A program made the position numbers and the translations under genes. From contig NZ_CP050831.1 in the NCBI RefSeq assembly GCF_012113595.1, positions 4,402,001 to 4,466,000 on the forward strand: a stretch of 64,000 nt of DNA, read 5' to 3'. Shown here piece after piece: positions 21,817 to 32,000 of the stretch. Each line of letters starts with the position of its first letter. Position 1 is the first letter of the stretch. Below the pieces are notes generated by a model. The model did no database searches. It was not told the DNA's origin and was given only the letters and a program-made list of their open reading frames with translations. The DNA is from Bacteroides faecium (GTDB lineage: Bacteria > Bacteroidota > Bacteroidia > Bacteroidales > Bacteroidaceae).

Positions 21817-22279
21817 ATCATTCGGCGTTCCTTACGGGCGGCTTACCCGCTCTTAAAAAGAACAGGAGATATACGGGCTTACCAAGTTTCGTACAAGTAA
21901 CTCATGACCGACTTAGAACCCGTCTATCCACCGGCAGAACTGCATCCGTGTAGCCCTAAAAAAGAGAGGACTATCCTGTCTGCTTACCTTTTGGTCAAGG
22001 CTTATTAATATCCGTAAGCCTTTTCTTTGTGACGATGGTGTAACGATTCACATCTGTTGTTCATATCGGTCAGCCTGGCCATCTCAATTACAGGATATTT
22101 GTATTTGTTGAATGTACCTTACGGTTCATTCTTCCTCATCGAAGATGTCGTTGTCTGAAGGGCTTCGCACCAAGCCGTTACCAGCTAAGCACGCCTTCGT
22201 AGGCTACTATTGACGGAACAATAGGTTCGATTGTAATCTCGAACAATTACTTAGACGACCTCTTGTCGCACCTTTTCCA

Positions 22280-22303
22280 CAAAGATAATAAATTTATTTA
22301 TTA
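22280..22303 (-). promoter_or_regulatory. ROK gene -7 box and operator
   Basis: Minus strand TATCTTTG (22280-22287) is the ROK gene -7 element. The near-palindrome TAATAAATTTATTTATTA lies at 22286-22303, touching it. The same 18 bp occurs inverted at 22403-22420 beside the nanQ promoter. Bound repressor here would give autoregulation. Confidence 0.65.
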
Positions 22304-22402
22304 ATAGGCGTTTGACGAATTTGAATTTGTTGTAATGTCCATTTCTGTATTCTTCTTTGGCATAAATGACTAATGCAAAATATCTGGTTTCATAAATTGA
22401 TA

Positions 22403-22457
22403 TAATAAATAAATTTATTAATATAGGTGTGTATATTAAATATTAGCCCTATATTTG
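22403..22457 (+). promoter_or_regulatory. nanQ promoter and ROK operator
   Basis: TATATTTG at 22450-22457 is the -7 box, 36 nt before the nanQ ATG. The 18-bp TAATAAATAAATTTATTA at 22403-22420 is the inverted copy of the site next to the ROK promoter and is itself a palindrome with one central mismatch. No clear -33 TTTG. Confidence 0.6.
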
Positions 22458-22493
22458 TGCAGATATTGTTTTACTATAAATGAAAGGAGAAAT

Positions 22494-22940
22494 ATGATTG
22501 TATCTAATCTGCAAAATAGTCAGCGCATTGAAGGGCTCCATCCTATGTTTGGGCTTCTGTTTGATTATGTGAAAACGCATGATTTACTTCATGCGGATTT
22601 GGGGCGTATTGAGATTGATGGTGAGCGCCTGTTTATTAATAATGTAAATCCGGAGTGTGTAGCTCCTGATAAGCAGGTTTTAGAGTTGCATCACGATTAC
22701 ATTGATGTGCATATTCTGTTAGAGGGCGCAGAGACGATTGGCTGGAAAGCTTTAGAGGATTTGCAAAATGAGGTTAAGGCATATTCTAAAGAGGAAGAAT
22801 GTGCCTTATATTCAGATCGTCCTACTACTTATGTTAATCTGCTGCCGGGGCAATTTGTGATTGTATATCCGGAAGATCCTCATGCGCCGGTTATCGGTCA
22901 TGGTAAAATTCGTAAGTTAATAGCTAAAGTCAAGCTTTGA
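22494..22940 (+). CDS. nanQ: YhcH/YiaL/NanQ-family protein, 148 aa
   Basis: Family with a double-stranded beta-helix fold. The E. coli member NanQ (YhcH) speeds conversion of alpha- to beta-Neu5Ac (anomerase). The ELHHDYIDVHILLEGAE metal-binding histidines near residues 64-80 and PGQFVIVYPEDPHAP near 120 are typical. Start chosen at 22494 (MIVSNLQNSQ) because it has a good AAGGAGAAAT site and lies after the promoter. Followed by a strong terminator, so it is a single-gene unit within the nan regulon. Confidence 0.8.
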   Translation: MIVSNLQNSQRIEGLHPMFGLLFDYVKTHDLLHADLGRIEIDGERLFINNVNPECVAPDKQVLELHHDYIDVHILLEGAETIGWKALEDLQNEVKAYSKEEECALYSDRPTTYVNLLPGQFVIVYPEDPHAPVIGHGKIRKLIAKVKL

Positions 22941-22969
22941 TTTACTATTGGTTTGCTTTTCAATGCAAA

Positions 22970-23010
22970 AAAAAGGTAGCGTTATTTATTTGTAGTAACG
23001 CTACCTTTTT
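22970..23010 (+). terminator. Strong intrinsic terminator after nanQ
   Basis: A perfect 15-bp stem AAAAAGGTAGCGTTA (22970-22984) / TAACGCTACCTTTTT (22996-23010). A-rich start and T-run allow termination on either strand. It isolates nanQ from the nanT operon. Confidence 0.85.
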
Positions 23011-23061
23011 AGTTGTGTAGGCTATTGTTATGCATTGCTTATTAATTAATCTGTGACTATA

Positions 23062-23115
23062 TAATAAAATATTTAATTAAATGTTTGGATAATAATAAAA
23101 ATGTCGCTATGTTTG
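23062..23115 (+). promoter_or_regulatory. nanT operon promoter with possible third ROK operator
   Basis: TTTG (23084-23087), 20-nt spacer, TATGTTTG (23108-23115) is a full Bacteroides consensus promoter. Just upstream, TAATAAAATATTTAATTA (23062-23079) matches the 18-bp ROK site in 14 positions. The promoter rules out the upstream 23085 start for nanT. Confidence 0.75.
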
Positions 23116-23156
23116 CAAGTGGTTTAATACGAGTGAAACATAAAAAATTACTTTAT

Positions 23157-24398
23157 ATGAAAAACAAGAGTATTTATCCCTGGGTGGTAGTTGGTTTATT
23201 GTGGATAGTGGCGCTTCTTAATTATATGGATCGTCAGATGCTTTCTACTATGCAAGAAGCTATGAAAGTCGATATTGTGGAGTTGAATAAAGCAGAGGCT
23301 TTTGGTGCTTTGATGGCTATTTTCTTGTGGATATATGGTTTTATGAGTCCTGTTGCCGGGATAATAGCAGATAGGGTAAATCGTAAATGGTTGGTGGTTG
23401 GCAGTCTTTTTGTTTGGTCTGCTGTTACTTTCTTGATGGGATATGCTCAAGATTTTCACGAACTTTATTGGTTGCGTGCTATAATGGGAGTCAGTGAAGC
23501 GTTGTATATTCCATCGGCTTTGTCGTTGATTGCTGACTGGCATGAAGGGAAATCGCGTTCTTTAGCGGTAGGAGTACATATGACGGGATTGTATGTAGGA
23601 CAGGCTATCGGTGGTTTCGGAGCTACGGCGGCTGCGGCTTTTTCTTGGCAAGCTACTTTTCACTGGTTTGGTATTGTTGGTATCGCCTATTCTTTGGTAC
23701 TTATATTATTTTTGAAAGAAAATCCTATCCATAATATTGCTATTAAGGAAATAGGCAATGCTCCTAAAGAGAAGAAACCCTCTGTTATAAGTGGTCTTTC
23801 TTTACTATTTACTAACTGGGCATTTTGGATAATTCTTATCTATTTTGCTGCTCCCAGCCTTCCGGGATGGGCTACAAAAAACTGGCTTCCGACATTGTTT
23901 GCAGATAGCCTGAATATTCCTATGGCCGAGGCAGGTCCGATCTCTACCATAACAATTGCAGTATCGTCTTTTATCGGTGTTATTCTAGGTGGAATATTGT
24001 CCGACCGTTGGGTGCAAAAAAATATTCGTGGACGTATTTATACTGGAGCTATTGGCCTGGGAATGACTATACCGGCGTTGCTTTTGCTCGGTTTTGGTCA
24101 TAGTTTTATCAGTGTGATTGGTGCGGGTCTGCTCTTTGGTATTGGTTTTGGAATATTTGATGCAAATAATATGCCTATCCTATGTCAGTTTGTCTCGGCA
24201 AAACACCGTGCAACTGCTTATGGCATAATGAATATGACCGGAGTATTTGCCGGAGCTGCCGTGACCGAACTTCTTGGCAAATGGACAGATGGTGGAAGCT
24301 TGGGACAAGGATTTGCCATGTTAAGTATTGTAGTGACTGTGGCATTGGTACTTCAAATCTATTTCTTAAGACCGAAGACAGATAATATGGTAGATTGA
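23157..24398 (+). CDS. nanT: MFS sialic acid transporter, 413 aa
   Basis: Inner-membrane carrier that should bring Neu5Ac from periplasm to cytoplasm. Twelve hydrophobic helices. The first loop has VVVGLLWIVALLNYMDRQML and the RVNRKW motif of anion:cation symporter/sugar-acid MFS carriers. A longer frame starts at 23085, but it would overlap the promoter, so the ATG at 23157 (MKNKSIYPW) is used. First gene of the long nan operon, 28 nt before nanL. Substrate inferred from neighbours. Confidence 0.85.
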   Translation: MKNKSIYPWVVVGLLWIVALLNYMDRQMLSTMQEAMKVDIVELNKAEAFGALMAIFLWIYGFMSPVAGIIADRVNRKWLVVGSLFVWSAVTFLMGYAQDFHELYWLRAIMGVSEALYIPSALSLIADWHEGKSRSLAVGVHMTGLYVGQAIGGFGATAAAAFSWQATFHWFGIVGIAYSLVLILFLKENPIHNIAIKEIGNAPKEKKPSVISGLSLLFTNWAFWIILIYFAAPSLPGWATKNWLPTLFADSLNIPMAEAGPISTITIAVSSFIGVILGGILSDRWVQKNIRGRIYTGAIGLGMTIPALLLLGFGHSFISVIGAGLLFGIGFGIFDANNMPILCQFVSAKHRATAYGIMNMTGVFAGAAVTELLGKWTDGGSLGQGFAMLSIVVTVALVLQIYFLRPKTDNMVD

Positions 24399-24426
24399 GA
24401 ATAATACTAACTTTATAAAAAATAAA

Positions 24427-25347
24427 ATGATGGAACGAATTAAAGGACTTATTGATGCACCGTTTACTCCTTTTTATGAAAATGGTGAAATAAATTTAGA
24501 ACCAATTGAAGCATACGCCAAAATGTTGGTAAAGAATGGGCTGCAAGGAGTTTTTATCAATGGATCTTCCGGTGAAGGCTATATGCTGACAGAAGAAGAA
24601 CGCATGCAACTGGCCGAACGCTGGGTATCTGTTGCACCCGAAGGTTTTAAAGTAATCGTGCATGTTGGTAGTTGCTGTGTGAAGGCGAGCCGTATGCTGG
24701 CCGAACATGCACAAAAAATTGGTGCATGGGGGATTGGTGCTATGGCTCCACCCTTTCCGAAGATTGGACGTATTGAAGAATTAGTTAAGTACATCGAAGA
24801 GATTGCATCCGGTGCACCCGAACTTCCTTTCTATTATTATCATATTCCGGCATTTAATGGCGCTTTTTTGCCAATGGTTAAACTGTTGGAAGCAGTAGAC
24901 GGACGTATTCCTAATTTCGCGGGTATCAAATATACTTTTGAAAGCATGTATGAGTACAATCAGTGTCGTTTATATAAGAATGGTAAGTTTGATATGTTGC
25001 ATGGCCAGGACGAAACGATTCTTCCTTGTCTGGCTATGGGCGGTGCTCAGGGTGGCATTGGCGGAACTACCAATTATAACGGAAAAGAATTAGTCGGTAT
25101 TATTGATGCATGGAAAGCCGGTGATTTGGAGACAGCCCGCGAACGCCAAAACTTCTCACAGGAAGTGATTAACGTCATCTGCCATTTCCGTGGAAATATA
25201 GTCGGCGGAAAACGCATCATGAAATTGATAGGTCTTGATTTAGGTAAGAACCGTACTCCGTTCCAGAATATGACAGATGCGGAAGAGGCGCAGATGAAAG
25301 CAGAATTGGAAGCAATCCATTTTTTCGAACGTTGCAATAAACTCTAA
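24427..25347 (+). CDS. nanL: N-acetylneuraminate lyase, 306 aa
   Basis: Cleaves Neu5Ac to ManNAc and pyruvate in the cytoplasm. A TIM-barrel aldolase of the DHDPS/NAL family: GSSGE at residues 46-50 binds the carboxylate, Tyr137/138 (FYYYH) and Schiff-base Lys168 (AGIKYT) are the catalytic pair, and FNGAF follows. An ATG three bases later is an alternative start. Stands between transporter and epimerase genes, the nanLET set known from B. fragilis. Confidence 0.92.
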   Translation: MMERIKGLIDAPFTPFYENGEINLEPIEAYAKMLVKNGLQGVFINGSSGEGYMLTEEERMQLAERWVSVAPEGFKVIVHVGSCCVKASRMLAEHAQKIGAWGIGAMAPPFPKIGRIEELVKYIEEIASGAPELPFYYYHIPAFNGAFLPMVKLLEAVDGRIPNFAGIKYTFESMYEYNQCRLYKNGKFDMLHGQDETILPCLAMGGAQGGIGGTTNYNGKELVGIIDAWKAGDLETARERQNFSQEVINVICHFRGNIVGGKRIMKLIGLDLGKNRTPFQNMTDAEEAQMKAELEAIHFFERCNKL

Positions 25348-25358
25348 TCGTACAGGTC

Positions 25359-26534
25359 ATGAACGTAACAGAATACATAAATCAATGGGCTATATCCTAT
25401 AAGGACGACATAATGAATAACATTATGCCGTTCTGGATGAAGCATGGCTTGGATCGTAAGCATGGCGGTGTCTATACTTGCGTCAATCGCGATGGTAGTA
25501 TAATAGATACTACGAAGTCTGTATGGTTTCAGGGACGTTTTGGTTTCATAGCAGCATTTGCATATAATAATATAGAGAAGAATCCCGAATGGCTTTCCGC
25601 TTCGAAAAGTTGTATTGACTTTATAGAAGCCCATTGCTTTGATACGGACGGACACATGTTTTTTGAAGTAACGGAAGAAGGTACTCCTTTGCGTAAACGT
25701 CGTTATGTGTTCTCCGAGGGGTTTGCTGCTATTGCAATGGCTGAATATGCTTTGGCAACCGGTGATAAAAAATATGCAGAAAGAGCTTTGGAGATTTTCA
25801 AGAGCATACAGCATTTCTTAGAAACTCCCGGTTTGCTGGAACCGAAATATCTGCCTTCATTGGAAGCACGAGGTCATTCAATAACGATGATCTTGATAAA
25901 CACAGCTTCTCGAATCCGTATGGTTGTTGATGACCCGGTGTTGACAGAACAGATCGACCGTTCGATTGCAGCATTGCGTCAATACTTCATCCATCCCGAA
26001 TTCAAAGCTTTGCTTGAGATGGTAGGACCCAATGGTGAATTTATTGATACTTGTAACGGACGTCTCATAAATCCGGGACATTGTATTGAAACAGCCTGGT
26101 TCATCATGGAAGAAGCTAAATATCGCAACTGGGATAAGGATTTACTCCAATTGGCTCTTCAAATTCTTGATTGGTCTTGGGAATGGGGATGGGACAAGGA
26201 GTTCGGTGGAATCATCAATTTCCGTGACTGCCGTAATCTTCCGGTTCAAGACTATTCTCAGGATATGAAATTCTGGTGGCCGCAAACAGAAGCTATTATT
26301 GCTACTTTATATGCTTATCAAGCTACCGGAGATGAGAAATATCTTCAGATGCACAAGCAGATCAGTGATTGGACGTATGCTCTTTTCCCCGATACGGAGT
26401 ACGGAGAATGGTATGGTTATCTTCATCGTGACGGTACCGTAGCCCAACCCGCCAAAGGGAATCTCTTTAAAGGTCCTTTCCATATACCTCGTATGATGAT
26501 TCGTAGTTATATGCTTTGCAAGGAACTTCTTTGA
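25359..26534 (+). CDS. nanE: N-acyl-glucosamine 2-epimerase (ManNAc to GlcNAc), 391 aa
   Basis: AGE/renin-binding-protein family (alpha/alpha6 barrel). Motifs: MKHGLDRKHGGVYTC near residue 25, the HMFFEVTEEG and RRYVFSEGFAAIA loops, and the catalytic histidine region NPGHCIETAWF near residue 237 and WWPQTEAII near 307. In Bacteroides this enzyme type replaces the ManNAc kinase route, giving GlcNAc that is phosphorylated by a ROK kinase elsewhere. 11 nt after nanL. Confidence 0.92.
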   Translation: MNVTEYINQWAISYKDDIMNNIMPFWMKHGLDRKHGGVYTCVNRDGSIIDTTKSVWFQGRFGFIAAFAYNNIEKNPEWLSASKSCIDFIEAHCFDTDGHMFFEVTEEGTPLRKRRYVFSEGFAAIAMAEYALATGDKKYAERALEIFKSIQHFLETPGLLEPKYLPSLEARGHSITMILINTASRIRMVVDDPVLTEQIDRSIAALRQYFIHPEFKALLEMVGPNGEFIDTCNGRLINPGHCIETAWFIMEEAKYRNWDKDLLQLALQILDWSWEWGWDKEFGGIINFRDCRNLPVQDYSQDMKFWWPQTEAIIATLYAYQATGDEKYLQMHKQISDWTYALFPDTEYGEWYGYLHRDGTVAQPAKGNLFKGPFHIPRMMIRSYMLCKELL

Positions 26535-26576
26535 AATATTACGTAGCTTTTAAAGATAAAATCTAAAACTATTACT

Positions 26577-27740
26577 ATGCGTATATTGAAAAGCATATTA
26601 TTAGCAGGACTTATGCTTCTCTTTTCTTGTATGAAAGGAGAAGCGCAGTCCGGCGCTAAAAACACTTTTTCTGAGTTTCCTAAATACACCGTGTTTTCTG
26701 CCGGGGATGATAATGTGAATAGTTATCGTATTCCTTCATTATTGACAGCTAAAGATGGTTCTTTGATTGTATTTTGTGAAGCGCGTAGAGAAAGTTGGCA
26801 AGATAAAAGTCGTACAGATATAGTAGTGAAGCGTAGCACAGATAATGGTCAGACATGGTCGGTTATGCAAGATTTGACAAAGGGAACTACCGGTGCTTAT
26901 ATGGATCCAACCCCCATTTTGGATTCAAACACTGGCAAAGTCTTTCTTTTTACGACTTTCTGGCCGGCAAAGGATCATTCAGGAGCTGGCAACCGTGCCA
27001 TCCTTATCACTTCGGATGATAATGGTCAGACATGGTCTACTCCTGCCGATGTTACTGCATCTTTGATACCTGATGGACGTTATATATATGGTTTTGGTCC
27101 GGGAGCAGGATTGCAGATGGTAGGTGAGAAGTACAAAGGACGTTTAATTCTGCCAGCCCGTATTTCAGATGCAGAAAGAAAAACTGCACATGACGTTGCT
27201 ATTTTCTCTGACAATCATGGTGAAACGTGGACAGTAGGCGGAAATGGAGATACAGATAATGAGTTCCAGATTGCAGAATCTCCAAATGGAGTTTTAGTGT
27301 ATAATGCCCGGGTATCAGGTGCACGTATGGTAGCATATAGCAAAGACGGCGGCATGACTTGGAGTAAAGCTGTGAAAGAGCCGGCTCTGCCTGGCGTGTC
27401 TAAAGGCTGCCAAGCTAGTGTGTTAGGGAAAAATGCACATCTTTATTTCTCTGGAATAAAGGGAATTCCGGAAACACCGGAATATGACGAAAGAGCTGGA
27501 TTGACTTTATATAAAAGCTGTAATGGCGGGAAAACTTGGAATGATGGTCTGCTTTTGTATGACAAAGCTTCCGGATACAGCTGTATGGCTTTGCTACCGG
27601 ACGGACGGATGGCGATAATCTTTGAGACAGCAGATACGCAATCGTTTACTCGTAAATCATTACCTAATATAAAACCTCTTAAACGTCCGGCTGACTGGAT
27701 GAAGCTAGATTTAATTTTAGTGCCTATTATTAATCTTTAA
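26577..27740 (+). CDS. nanH: GH33 sialidase lipoprotein, 387 aa
   Basis: Exo-sialidase releasing Neu5Ac from glycan ends. Lipobox cysteine at residue 18 (LLFSC) places it on an envelope membrane. Arg of YRIP (residues 50-53) and the FCEARR motif match GH33 arginine and acid sites. Five Asp-boxes are visible (STDNGQTW, SDDNGQTW, SDNHGETW, SKDGGMTW, SCNGGKTW). Tyr nucleophile probably in GYSCMAL. 12 nt before a second, similar sialidase gene, so a tandem duplication. Confidence 0.9.
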   Translation: MRILKSILLAGLMLLFSCMKGEAQSGAKNTFSEFPKYTVFSAGDDNVNSYRIPSLLTAKDGSLIVFCEARRESWQDKSRTDIVVKRSTDNGQTWSVMQDLTKGTTGAYMDPTPILDSNTGKVFLFTTFWPAKDHSGAGNRAILITSDDNGQTWSTPADVTASLIPDGRYIYGFGPGAGLQMVGEKYKGRLILPARISDAERKTAHDVAIFSDNHGETWTVGGNGDTDNEFQIAESPNGVLVYNARVSGARMVAYSKDGGMTWSKAVKEPALPGVSKGCQASVLGKNAHLYFSGIKGIPETPEYDERAGLTLYKSCNGGKTWNDGLLLYDKASGYSCMALLPDGRMAIIFETADTQSFTRKSLPNIKPLKRPADWMKLDLILVPIINL

Positions 27741-27751
27741 TTTTTTTATTT

Positions 27752-29023
27752 ATGAAATACTTATTTAATGCTCTAGTTTTAAGCATTGGATTGTTCTTTT
27801 TTAATGCCTGCTCAGATGATAACGTTAATGACTTCAGTCCGGTACCTTATCCGGATGAAGTTGTGGACCCAAATCCTGATCCTGACCCTGATTCAGAACC
27901 GGTATGGGAGGTAACTTCTCCAACAATTACCGTATTCAATTCAAAAGCAAGTAATGACATTTCATATCGTGTTCCTGCCATAGCGGTTACAAAGAAAGGT
28001 AGCATACTCGTTTTTTGTGAAGCTCGCTATGGGACTTGGCAAGACAAGGCGGGTCGGACAGATATTCTGATGAAGCGTACTACTGATAAGGGAGTAACAT
28101 GGACTGAAAAGAATTTAACCAATCAAGCTACTTCGTCAAAGTTGTCATATATGGATCCGACTGTTGTTGTTGACCAAGTTACAGGGAAAATCTTTTTGTT
28201 TACCTCTTTATGGGATGCCGTAGGTAAAGAGTCTGCCAAGCAAGGTTATAATAATAGAGCTATTATGTACACTTCGGAAGATGATGGATTAAATTGGACA
28301 AGAAAAGATCTCACAGACGAGGTGACAATTGGGGTTTTTAGCGGTGCGAAAAGAATGATTGGTAGCTTCGGTCCTGGTTCTGGGGTACAAATGACATCGA
28401 GTGAACAATATAAGAACCGTCTGATTGTTCCCATACGCACTTTCAAAGTGGATGAAGCTGCTGGAACCGTTTCAAATGGTGGAAATACAGCTATGTGGTC
28501 GGATAATAACGGGGTGACATGGGAAACCGGGCAACCTAATAAATCCGGTGAATGGACAGTTACGGAAGCTCCTGATGGTGCATTGATTGGAAATATCCGT
28601 TATAACGGATACCGTCAAAACTATGTAAGTACAGATGGTGGAGCCAAATGGCCTTCTTTTTCAGATTATGCTCCGACAGCACTACCTACTCCTGACAAAG
28701 GCTGTGCAGGAAGTGTTATAGTAAAAGATGACTGGCTGTATTATTGCGGACCGAAAGGGATTACTGCAACAGATGCTCACGATGATCGCGGTATATTATA
28801 TTTGGCTAAAGCTAAATTCTTTGGTGGGCATTCGCATACATTTGACCCCGCAGGTCAGATAGTGCTTTATGACAAAGCAGCAGGGTATACATGTATGGCT
28901 CTTTTGCCTGATGGTGACATGGCTGTTATTGCCGAACTCGGTAATGAGCCGGGATTCCAAAAGCTATCAACTCGTCCGGTCGGATGGATGAGATTGGAAC
29001 TGTTTATATTATCTACTAAATAA
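27752..29023 (+). CDS. Second GH33 sialidase lipoprotein, 423 aa
   Basis: Close relative of the preceding sialidase. Lipobox at Cys20 (FFFNAC), a DPNPDPDPDSEP linker that could span the surface layer, then YRVP (residues 72-75) instead of YRIP, and Asp-boxes TTDKGVTW, SEDDGLNW, SDNNGVTW, with a degenerate STDGGAKW. The GYTCMALLPDG end is shared. Likely differs in linkage preference or location. Lies directly before the SusC-like gene. Confidence 0.88.
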   Translation: MKYLFNALVLSIGLFFFNACSDDNVNDFSPVPYPDEVVDPNPDPDPDSEPVWEVTSPTITVFNSKASNDISYRVPAIAVTKKGSILVFCEARYGTWQDKAGRTDILMKRTTDKGVTWTEKNLTNQATSSKLSYMDPTVVVDQVTGKIFLFTSLWDAVGKESAKQGYNNRAIMYTSEDDGLNWTRKDLTDEVTIGVFSGAKRMIGSFGPGSGVQMTSSEQYKNRLIVPIRTFKVDEAAGTVSNGGNTAMWSDNNGVTWETGQPNKSGEWTVTEAPDGALIGNIRYNGYRQNYVSTDGGAKWPSFSDYAPTALPTPDKGCAGSVIVKDDWLYYCGPKGITATDAHDDRGILYLAKAKFFGGHSHTFDPAGQIVLYDKAAGYTCMALLPDGDMAVIAELGNEPGFQKLSTRPVGWMRLELFILSTK

Positions 29024-29033
29024 CCTCTTTAAT

Positions 29034-32000
29034 ATGAGAAAAAGACATTTAAAGTACTGCCGGGAAGTAATTTTCATGGTAGTGGCCATGCTTTGTTCCA
29101 TCGGCAGCATGTATGCACAAGTCGGGCAAGCGGTAAGTGGTGTTGTGAAAGATGTTGCGGGAGAGCCTTTGATTGGTGTCTCTGTATTGGAAGTGGGCAC
29201 ATCAAATGGTGCTATTACAGATTTGGATGGGAAATATACGTTAACGTTGACGAAGAGCAAATCGATTCTTGCTTTTTCATACATAGGCTATGCCCAGCAG
29301 AATATTCCGGTGGATGGACGTAAGAATATTATGGTAGTGCTGAAAGATGATGCCATAGGTTTGCAGGAAGTTATTGTCACGGGTTATGGTAAAACCGTTA
29401 CTAAAGATAAACTGACGGCAGCTATATCCAAAGTGTCTTCCGAAGTTTTGGAGAAAGGTGTACGTTCCAATCCGTTGACAGCTTTGGCAGGTACGGTTAC
29501 CGGTGTACGTGTTACACAAACTTCCGGTCAGCCGGGAGCAGGACCTTCTATTCAGGTACGTGCAGGTGCTTCTTTGAACGGTTCCGGTAGCCCGTTGTAT
29601 ATAATCGACGGTGTGCAGAAATCCGATATGAACGATATCAACAGCAACGATATTGAGTCTATCGAAGTCTTGAAAGATGCTGCTGCGACAGCGTTGTATG
29701 GAGCACGTGCCAACAATGGTGTAGTATTGGTGACTACCAAGAGCGGCCATGTGGGAAAAACAACTGTAACTTTGAACGTAAATATCGGTAAAGGTTTTGC
29801 CCGCGACAACTATGATTTTATGAATGCCCGTGACTATCTGTATTGGGAGCGTATGGCGGCAAAGCGTAGTGGAGACGATTTGAATCTGGTGAACGGATGG
29901 GGTACAGGAAATGACATTACCGCCGACGGAAATAAAAGCAGCAATGGTATCTATAGTACATCTATTCTGACGGATAAGAACAAATATCTTCTGGACTACG
30001 GCTGGCAATCGATGAAAGATCCTGCATCAGACAATTATCTATTGTTCAAGGAAACTGATTTTATGAAGTTGAACACACAGGATGCCTGGACGCAGGATTA
30101 TAATGTTTCATTCTCCGGCGGAAACGATAAAGGCAAGTATTACTCAAGCATCGGATATTATGATGAAACGGGTTTCCCACTGGAGTCGGGATACCAGCGT
30201 TTGTCTTTTAACTTAAACGGTGAATATAAGATTAAGAGTTGGTTGAAAGCTTCCGGTTTCGTAAACTTTTCACGTTCGGAGACTAGTCCTAACTACATGA
30301 GCGACGCTAATTTCTGGAGTGTGGTGGCTGCGGCTCCGCCTACTTTCAAAGGGGCTAATCTGGACGGAACAGTTATTACACTGCTCAATAATACCCAGAA
30401 TGCCAACTGGAATGAGATGAAGAACTACTACTATCGCAGAAATACGGCTTATAAGACCACGTTGGGAACTTCTTTCCAAGTGGATTTGATGAAAGGACTG
30501 AGCCTGAAACTGAGTGGTATGTGGTATCTTTGGATGAAAGAAACTGAATCTTTTGATAAAGAGTTGCCTACTGCTCCCGGTAAGTTGAATGCTACCCGCA
30601 AGGCCTCTGCCACTTATGCGCGCAAACTGGATCAGACTTATAACGCCATTCTTAATTATAATGCCTCATTCGGTGACCATAACGTCAGTGCAGTCGGTGG
30701 TTTTGAAATAATAGACAAATATAGCTACGGACTCTCGGCCTCAGGTCAGGGAGCTACTTCCGACGACTTTATCGGGTTGCAGTTTACTGCCCCGTTGGAT
30801 GCCAATGGGAAATCTACCCGTAACATGTCTACCACTCATACACAGGAGCGTATCATGTCCGGTTTCGTAAATGCGACCTACGATTATAAGAGCAAGTATC
30901 TTTTCTCTTTTTCCGGACGTTACGACGGCTATTCCAAGTTGGTAGACAACCGTTGGGGATTTTTCCCCGGTGTCAGTGCCGCATGGAATGTGTATCGTGA
31001 AGAATTCATGGAGAAATATCTGGATATATTTTCCAACATAAAGGTTCGTATGGGGTATGGACAGAATGGTAACGTGAACGGTATCGGGCTGTACGAATTG
31101 CAGGGCAGCTATGCAAATGCCGGTAACTACAACGGTATTTACGGTCTGTTGATTAACGATATTGCTTATCCCGGATTGCGTTGGGAGAAGACGACTTCTT
31201 TTGATACTGCGATAGAATTAGGATTATTTAATAAGGTAGACTTGAGCGTAGGCTACTTCAACAAGAAGACTACCGACTTGATTGCCAATGTACCTTTGGC
31301 TTCTTCATCCGGTGTAGGCTCGATGACGACAAACAACGGTGCTGTGCGTAGCCAGGGTATGGAACTTGAAGTCAATTACCGCATTTTTGATCGTAAGGAC
31401 TTTAAGTGGAATGTAGGCGCCAACATCACTTTCGTGAAATCCAAAATCCTGCAATTGCCCGATAACGGTAACGAAAACAACCGCCAGGGCGGAACGGAAG
31501 TTTACAAAGGCAAAGGTAGTAATGAAACCGTGTGGAAGGGTGGAATACAGGAAGGACAGTCTTACGGTGATATCTACGGATTTAAGATGATGAATGTCGT
31601 GCGTGACGAAGCCGATTTGGCAAACTATGCTTATTACGTGGACAAGATTCCCTCTAAACCGGTATATGGCCCGGCAGCTTATGCACAGTTGACAGTTGAG
31701 CAGCAGAAAAATGCACAGCAGTTAGCTCCGGGTGATGCTGTATGGTACGATGTGAATGGTGACGGAACTATCGACACGTACGACCAAGTGAAGCTTGGCA
31801 ACGAAATTCCAAAGTGGATGGGTGGTTTCAATACGTCCGTTACATGGAAAGGTCTGACCTTGTTTGCCCGATTCGACTATGCACTGGGATATAAGAAATG
31901 GAATAGCGGTTATCAATATTTCATGGGTATCACTTCCGGTCACTTCAATGTCCCGGATTTGGCTAAAAAGACATGGACGGAAGATAATCCGGGTGCGGAA

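Larger units (their letters stand above)
20041..22271 (-). mobile_element. Group II intron (about 2.2 kb) in the leader of the ROK gene
   Basis: Self-splicing retroelement on the minus strand. The 5' end is GTGCGAC (22265-22271), the group II consensus. Near the 3' end, domain V is present: GAGCTGTATGCGGGGAAACT then CGCACGTACAGTTC (around 20077-20110), with the AGC-type base and catalytic bulge layout. A short domain VI follows to about 20041. It encodes its own maturase (20155-21816). The flanking exons are non-coding leader of the ROK gene. The exact 3' boundary is uncertain by a few bases. Confidence 0.88.

Noticed and set aside
21266..21953. Rightward frames inside the group II intron
   Set aside because: They are antisense to the maturase gene, which has all reverse-transcriptase motifs.
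23085..23156. Extended NanT N-terminus starting at 23085
   Set aside because: It would overlap a full-consensus promoter (23084-23115) and adds residues without similarity to MFS carriers.
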